A DNA stretch of 10,659 nt, taken from an uncultured Erysipelotrichaceae bacterium (GTDB taxonomy: Bacteria; Bacillota_I; Bacilli_A; Erysipelotrichales; Erysipelotrichaceae). Positions 6,597 to 10,659 of this stretch are shown here, piece by piece. Both the position numbers and the translations under genes were made by a program. The notes beneath the pieces were generated by a model. It was not told the origin of the DNA and ran no database searches. It worked only from the letters and a program-made list of their open reading frames with translations. Positions within the stretch are counted from its first letter, which is position 1, and each line of letters opens with the position of its first letter. The stretch is taken from assembly GCA_944325295.1 (NCBI GenBank), contig CALUZL010000061.1, forward strand, positions 1 through 10,659, written 5' to 3'.

Positions 6597-6944
6597 ATGG
6601 AAAAACTGCTTGCCGGATTGCGATTCATCAATTCTTACATACCTTATGTCTACATCATCCTGTGTCTTATCCTCATCATCATCTTGATAAGACACCTTTT
6701 GCGTTTGATCAAACTTTACAAGCGCTCTGATCTCTTTGATAAGCGCACGGCACTTTTATTCGAAAGGTTACAAAAAGTCAAAGACGACTATCAAGAAACG
6801 ATCACCGACTACAAAAACACTTTCAGCACCATCATAAAAGCCCTGGCCATCGTCAATATCTTAAGATTTTTAAGAAAGAATAAAGATGCCAAGGCTTATG
6901 AAAGATATGAAAGATCCAAAAGAAGACTCTTTGATCACTCCTGA
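6597..6944 (+). CDS. Small single-span membrane protein with basic helical tail, unknown
   Basis: The 115-residue protein has one strong hydrophobic span (about residues 14-32, rich in Ile and Leu). A long, highly charged, probably helical cytoplasmic region follows, with a short hydrophobic patch at about 79-90 and a very basic end (RYERSKRRLFDHS). Positive charges directly after the span suggest the tail is cytoplasmic. No family is recognised. The ATG lies 4 nt after the yigZ stop. The only purine-rich site, AAGGA, is 1-2 nt from the ATG, which is too close to work well, so coupling to yigZ translation is likely. Its 3' end overlaps the convergent cyuA gene by 10 nt. Confidence 0.75.
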   Translation: MEKLLAGLRFINSYIPYVYIILCLILIIILIRHLLRLIKLYKRSDLFDKRTALLFERLQKVKDDYQETITDYKNTFSTIIKALAIVNILRFLRKNKDAKAYERYERSKRRLFDHS

Positions 6945-8236
6945 AGCATTATCTTAACGATCTCTTTATCGGTCTCGCGCATACCTTCGCGCCCTAAAAG
7001 TCCGACATTGCGGATCGTTTTTTCTACGCCTTTGGCAACGATGCCCTCGCCGCCGTAAAACTGCTGGCCGTTCAGGTAGAGATGATAGCCCATGATCCCG
7101 GCTTCAACGCTGATGGCGATCTTGGCGGCACAACTCGCTTTGGCGCCATCACAAATGATCCCGGAGGCGATCGCCAATGAATTGACCAAGGTGTGAGCGA
7201 TCGTATCGAGATCAGCACCATGAAGGTAGGCGATTCCGCACCCCGCCGCACAACCGGCACTCACTGCCCCACAATAGGCCGAAAGCGTACCGATATCGCT
7301 TTTTTCATGGATAGCGATCAGATTGGAGAGAACTAAGGCCCGATAGAGCTTATCCTTTTGTACTTTTAGTTCTTTGGCGTATTCGATGAGCGGGACGGAT
7401 ACGGTTATACCCTGATTGCCGCTTCCGGAATTGATCACGACTGCCAAGTCACAACCGCTCATCCGGGCATCTGAAGCTGCAGCTGCCTTGGCGATCGCAC
7501 GGGCACGGACATCTCCCCCGTAATAAGAAAGGATCGTCGAGCCGATATTGGCACCATGATCGTTTTTAAGACCTTCCAAAGCTATCGCTTCATTGGCTTG
7601 TATCTCTTTATCCAATAATTCCCTGACATCTTCGATATCGACACTTTGAGCAAATTCATAGATATCGGCAATCGTTAAAAGCGAGCGATCATGATCTGAA
7701 CTTTCGATCTTCACTTCCTGACAATCGGCAAACGCCTCACCTTTGTCGAGCAAGATGTCGTCATCCTTTTTGATGTAGACGACATTGGTGTGGTACTTAG
7801 CGATCCTGACGGTCGCCTTACTCTTATCGGATAAGACTTCAACGATGATATCAAAGATGTTGCCAAGATCGATCGGTTTGACCTCGATCGGTACCTCCCT
7901 GATAAACCTTTCGATAGCGCCTATCTCTTCTTTTTTGACATCGGCGATGACTTCTAAGATCTTCTCGCTTTTGCCCACCACGATCCCGCTTGCGACTGCG
8001 GCCTTTATGCCCTTTAGACCGCCGGTATTGGGGACGGTTACACTCTTGACGTTTTTGATGATATTGTTGCTGACAAAGACCTTTACCGCTTTAACATCCC
8101 CGTCCAAGGTATCACGGGCAATGCTCGCCCCATAGGCGATAGCGATCGGCTCAGTACAACCCATCGCACACAAAAGTTCTTCTTTCAAGATCTCAAGATA
8201 AGTCTTATAAATGATGTCTTCTTTTTGCATACTCAT
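6935..8236 (-). CDS. cyuA: L-cysteine desulfidase family Fe-S enzyme (UPF0597, CyuA/YhaM-like)
   Basis: The 433-residue protein matches the UPF0597/CdsB family, whose characterised members split L-cysteine to pyruvate, ammonia and sulfide using a [4Fe-4S] cluster; the family is related to iron-sulfur L-serine dehydratases. Visible features are MGCTEPIAIAYGA near the N-terminus (C27), TVPNTGGLKG (67-76), HGANIGS (227-233), SGSGNQG (270-276), and a Cys-rich C-terminal third with C322, C329, C333, C362 and C369. By spacing I infer that C27, C322, C362 and C369 hold the cluster. It shares ATGA with the malQ stop, so it is translationally coupled as the last gene of divIC-malQ-cyuA. A second ATG at 8230 is an alternative start. 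The family is firm, but the exact substrate (Cys, Ser or another amino acid) is inferred. Confidence 0.9.
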   Translation of the reverse strand: MSMQKEDIIYKTYLEILKEELLCAMGCTEPIAIAYGASIARDTLDGDVKAVKVFVSNNIIKNVKSVTVPNTGGLKGIKAAVASGIVVGKSEKILEVIADVKKEEIGAIERFIREVPIEVKPIDLGNIFDIIVEVLSDKSKATVRIAKYHTNVVYIKKDDDILLDKGEAFADCQEVKIESSDHDRSLLTIADIYEFAQSVDIEDVRELLDKEIQANEAIALEGLKNDHGANIGSTILSYYGGDVRARAIAKAAAASDARMSGCDLAVVINSGSGNQGITVSVPLIEYAKELKVQKDKLYRALVLSNLIAIHEKSDIGTLSAYCGAVSAGCAAGCGIAYLHGADLDTIAHTLVNSLAIASGIICDGAKASCAAKIAISVEAGIMGYHLYLNGQQFYGGEGIVAKGVEKTIRNVGLLGREGMRETDKEIVKIMLQE

Positions 8237-9702
8237 ATCCGATTATATAATTCCATTGCCTTTCTTAGACGGTTTGCCATCCTTTTATCGACGCTGCCCT
8301 TTAGCATCCGCCATGACCAGTTACCGTTAGTCGAAGGCGTATTCATGCGCGCCTTGCCATCAAGACCTAAGATGTCTTGCATCTGCATGATGACAAGATC
8401 GGCACTTGTAGCCCAAAGCGTCTTCAAGACACCTTGACGATATCCCTCTTCCTTATTTAAACGCATGTATTCTTTGGCGTATTCAAGATCATCCTTTGGC
8501 ATTTCTTTGAGCCAGCCCTCGATCGTCGAATTGTCATGAGTGCCACTGTAAGCCACGCAATCCTTGCCGATGTTGTGGGGAAGATAAGCAGAGTCGTGAT
8601 CATTTTGATCAAAAGCAAACTGTAAGACCTTCATTCCCTTAAAACCGCACTCTTTTAAAAGGATGCGAACATCATCGGTAATAAAGCCGAGATCTTCAGC
8701 GATGATCGAAAGTTTGCCATACCTTTTTTCAAGCGCTCGGAAAAGAGCGATCCCCGGGCCTTTTTCCCAATGGCCATCTCTTGCGTCCTTGGCGCCATAG
8801 GGAATACTGTAAAAGGCACAAAACCCACGAAAGTGATCGATCCTTAAAACGTCAAAGAAAGAGTATACATGATGGATGCGCCTTGTGAACCACGCATAGT
8901 CATCTTTTGCCATCTTTTCATAGCGATATAAAGGATTGCCCCAAAGCTGCCCATTGGCATCAAAGCTGTCGCCCGGCACACCGGCTACCGCTTTGGGGAT
9001 ACGATCTTTACCCAAACGAAAGAGTTCGCTGTTTGCCCAGACATCGACGCTGTCAAAAGCGACATAGATCGGCATATCGCCAATGATATAAATGCCGTTT
9101 TTATTGGCATAGGCCTTTAGCGCGAACCATTGTTTATAGAAGATATATTGAACAAAACGATAAAAATCAAAAAGCTCGCCTTCTTTTTTTAAAAAACGCG
9201 CGATCGCTTTAGCTCGATGAAACTTAAGGTCGTCTTCCCACTCTGACCAAGGCCTAAAACCTCTTTTCTCTCTGATCGCCATAAAGAGCGCATAATCGTT
9301 TAGCCAATACGCATTTGTCCTGATAAAGTCTTCATAGTCAGCCGTCTTTAAAAAGCGGGCATAGGCCTTTTTTAAGACTTTGAAGCGCTCATTAAAAATA
9401 ATACCGTAATCGACTTTTGAAACATCTTTGCCCCAATCGATATCGGCATAATCAGCACGCTTTAAAAGACCTTCCTTTCTCAGAAGATCGAGATCGATGA
9501 AATAGGGATTTCCGGCATAGACCGAATAAGACTGGTAGGGCGAATCGCCATAGCTTGTCGGACAGATCGGCAATACCTGCCAATATGTTTGACCGGCAGC
9601 TTTTAAAAAGTCGACGAATCGGTAAGCCTCCTTGCCAAATGTCCCGATGCCACAGTCCGATGGCAGTGACGATATGTGCAAAAGGACCCCACTTCTTCTC
9701 AT
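8233..9702 (-). CDS. malQ: 4-alpha-glucanotransferase (amylomaltase, GH77)
   Basis: Amylomaltase moves alpha-1,4-glucan segments between maltodextrins in the cytosol, serving maltodextrin or glycogen turnover. The 489-residue protein has the full bacterial length. It starts with the typical RRSGVLLHISSLPSDCGIGT and continues with the QVLPICPTSYGDSPYQS acceptor region. The GH77 catalytic set is complete: nucleophile D289 in DVLRIDHFRGF, acid/base E336 in IIAEDLG, and D390 in YSGTHDN. The C-terminal block ARMNTPSTNGNWSWR is also present. The ATG at 9702 shares one base with the divIC stop (TAATG) and has AGGA about 5 nt upstream. The stop overlaps cyuA by 4 nt. No glycogen phosphorylase or other maltose genes are in view, so its pathway partners lie elsewhere. 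Confidence 0.97.
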   Translation of the reverse strand: MRRSGVLLHISSLPSDCGIGTFGKEAYRFVDFLKAAGQTYWQVLPICPTSYGDSPYQSYSVYAGNPYFIDLDLLRKEGLLKRADYADIDWGKDVSKVDYGIIFNERFKVLKKAYARFLKTADYEDFIRTNAYWLNDYALFMAIREKRGFRPWSEWEDDLKFHRAKAIARFLKKEGELFDFYRFVQYIFYKQWFALKAYANKNGIYIIGDMPIYVAFDSVDVWANSELFRLGKDRIPKAVAGVPGDSFDANGQLWGNPLYRYEKMAKDDYAWFTRRIHHVYSFFDVLRIDHFRGFCAFYSIPYGAKDARDGHWEKGPGIALFRALEKRYGKLSIIAEDLGFITDDVRILLKECGFKGMKVLQFAFDQNDHDSAYLPHNIGKDCVAYSGTHDNSTIEGWLKEMPKDDLEYAKEYMRLNKEEGYRQGVLKTLWATSADLVIMQMQDILGLDGKARMNTPSTNGNWSWRMLKGSVDKRMANRLRKAMELYNRI

Positions 9703-10067
9703 TATTCCTGACCGCTTTCTTGACTTGTCTGCGTAGTATCAGGCGTCGATTCAGCTGTCGGTGTTGGGGTCGCTGTCCCCTCACCGGGCAGATAGAAAAT
9801 CGTCTCGCCGTCTTTAGAAAACATATAGTTGCCCCGAGCATAAGTCTGAACATAGTCCGGGTCTTCTAATTTATCTCTTTTGGATATCAGTGATGCGTTT
9901 TCGTCTTTGAGTTTTTGCAGTTCCGCAGCAGCGATATCTGCCTTACTTTTAAGGTCGATCATACTGTAGACTTCAGCACCCACGCCAAACAAAAGCCAAA
10001 TCGAAACCCCGATGATGACGATCGATATCATTTTGACCAAACTCTTCTTAACTCTTCTTTTAGCCAT
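9702..10067 (-). CDS. divIC: DivIC/FtsB-type septum formation initiator
   Basis: The 121-residue bitopic protein has the layout of the DivIC/FtsB/FtsL family, which links septal peptidoglycan synthesis to the divisome. It has a short basic cytoplasmic N-terminus (KRRVKK), one membrane span (about 13-32), and a coiled coil (about 38-67) with ELQKLKDENASLISKRDKLE. The diagnostic DPDYVQTYAR (69-78) and KDGETIFYLPG segments follow. An extracytoplasmic Thr/Pro/Ser/Glu-rich tail (about 97-121) ends the protein and is probably disordered; such tails vary in this family. The ATG has no Shine-Dalgarno sequence and sits 6 nt after TATAAT, so a leaderless mRNA is likely. It heads the operon with malQ and cyuA, an unusual neighbourhood for a division gene. 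Confidence 0.88.
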   Translation of the reverse strand: MAKRRVKKSLVKMISIVIIGVSIWLLFGVGAEVYSMIDLKSKADIAAAELQKLKDENASLISKRDKLEDPDYVQTYARGNYMFSKDGETIFYLPGEGTATPTPTAESTPDTTQTSQESGQE

Positions 10068-10073
10068 GGCTTT

Positions 10074-10102
10074 ATTATAACGATATTGAATTATGATGAA
10101 AA
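10074..10102 (-). promoter_or_regulatory. Promoter of divIC-malQ-cyuA, leaderless start predicted
   Basis: On the minus strand, TATAAT (10074-10079) is preceded at exactly 17 bp by TTTTCA (10097-10102, four of six consensus bases). The -10 box ends 6 nt before the ATG at 10067, so transcription should start on the first base of the start codon. It lies in the 76-bp divergent spacer shared with the ABC exporter. Confidence 0.75.
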
Positions 10103-10109
10103 TACTTTG

Positions 10110-10118
10110 TGCTATAAT
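10110..10118 (+). promoter_or_regulatory. Extended -10 promoter of the ABC exporter gene
   Basis: TGCTATAAT (10110-10118) is a perfect extended -10 box. TTGAAT at 10086-10091 is the nearest -35-like hexamer, but the 21-bp spacing is long, so the TGC extension probably carries the activity. Transcription from about 10125 gives a leader of about 19 nt with an AAGAGG ribosome site (10132-10137) ahead of the ATG at 10144. Confidence 0.65.
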
Positions 10119-10143
10119 TTTGGTTTGAGTAAAGAGGTAGAAA

Positions 10144-10659
10144 ATGCAGGTATTTTTAAAGTTTTTGACCTATTACAGGCCTTATAAAAAAGTGTTTATC
10201 TTGGATATGATCTGTGCCATGATCATCAGCTTCATCGATCTGGCCTTCCCCCAGATCCTAAACTACTTAAACGCTGATCTTTTCACTTCAAGTGCCGAAA
10301 GGATCACAAAGAGTCTTTTGGGACTGGCGGTATTTTTGATCGTGATGTATACGATCAGGTCACTTTGTAAGTACTACGTGTCGGCTCAAGGACACATCAT
10401 GGGAGCGATGATGGAAAGAGACATGCGCAAAGATCTCTTTGACAAATACGAAAAGCTCTCATTTTCCTACTACGACAAAAACAACACCGGTGAGATGATG
10501 AGCAAGCTCACCAATGACCTCAACGATATTTGTGAATTTGCCCATCACGGACCGGAAAACGTCTTCATTTCACTTTTAAAGATCGCCGGCTCTTTTATCT
10601 TACTTCTGTATATCAATATTCCCTTGACCTTACTTTTGATCGTTGTGACGGTGGCGATG
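10144..10659 (+). CDS. ABC exporter, N-terminal membrane domain (3' end outside window)
   Basis: The frame opens at ATG 10144, with AAGAGG 6 nt upstream, and stays open for 172 codons to the window edge. The product is the first part of a type-1 ABC exporter membrane domain, similar to multidrug or lipid ABC transporters that fuse permease and ATPase. Likely spans are at about residues 17-38, 58-80 and 140-165. Between the second and third is the cytoplasmic coupling region, MMERDMRKDLFDKYEKLSFS followed by YYDKNNTGEMMSKLTNDLND, which is the conserved F(F/Y)D...TG(E/D)(L/M)xSR(L/V)xxD pattern of the family. The ATPase motifs lie beyond the window. The substrate is unknown. Such exporters often work as heterodimers, so a second ABC gene may follow. 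Confidence 0.88.
   Translation, partial: MQVFLKFLTYYRPYKKVFILDMICAMIISFIDLAFPQILNYLNADLFTSSAERITKSLLGLAVFLIVMYTIRSLCKYYVSAQGHIMGAMMERDMRKDLFDKYEKLSFSYYDKNNTGEMMSKLTNDLNDICEFAHHGPENVFISLLKIAGSFILLLYINIPLTLLLIVVTVAM

Noticed and set aside
9452..9869. Long open frames on both strands over the malQ/divIC junction.
   Set aside because: They are out of frame with malQ and divIC, which carry clear family motifs. The translated products are Arg/Cys-rich, as expected for shadow frames.
9915..10187. A 90-codon plus-strand frame across the divIC/ABC divergent region.
   Set aside because: It runs antisense through divIC and then out of frame into the ABC gene. It overlaps both promoters and has no ribosome site.

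Overview
The window reads as ordinary chromosomal DNA from a low-to-mid GC Gram-positive bacterium (Bacillota). The evidence is a pgk-tpiA-eno glycolytic cluster, a DivIC-type division protein, strong AGGAGG ribosome sites on the glycolytic genes, and U-tailed intrinsic terminators. TGA and TAA both serve as stops and tryptophan is TGG, so this is the standard bacterial code and not a Mollicutes code. I lean towards an Erysipelotrichia-like lineage, but that is a weak inference. There are no tRNA or rRNA genes, insertion sequences, CRISPR arrays or phage genes.

Layout. The left edge holds the 3' end of a Cof-type HAD phosphatase (+). It converges on a small four-helix membrane protein (-), with a shared hairpin between them. 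Next comes the minus-strand run pgk-tpiA-eno (read from 4388 down to 1113), driven by a good sigma-A promoter near 4417-4445 and closed by a hairpin at 1059-1088. gapA and gpm, often found in such clusters, are absent here. Upstream, on the same strand, lies a MATE-family multidrug/metabolite exporter. Its 3' end overlaps a previously easy-to-miss 39-residue charged coiled-coil ORF (4490-4609), which sits just before a strong terminator.

The MATE gene diverges from yigZ (IMPACT family, +), which is followed immediately by a 115-residue single-span membrane protein. That gene converges with, and overlaps by 10 nt, a minus-strand operon read divIC-malQ-cyuA. The three genes are joined by 1-nt and 4-nt start/stop overlaps: a division protein, a 4-alpha-glucanotransferase and an L-cysteine desulfidase-like Fe-S enzyme. 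Divergent from divIC is the 5' part of an ABC exporter, which runs off the right edge.

The most interesting signal is regulatory rather than a new gene family. Three start codons (MATE, yigZ, divIC), and perhaps a fourth (cyuA), lie 5-8 nt downstream of a perfect TATAAT box and have no Shine-Dalgarno sequence, which predicts leaderless mRNAs. Two of them form a compact divergent pair with interleaved promoters. I found no convincing undescribed multi-gene system. Most proteins belong to well-known families, and the unknowns are three small proteins (164, 115 and 39 residues).
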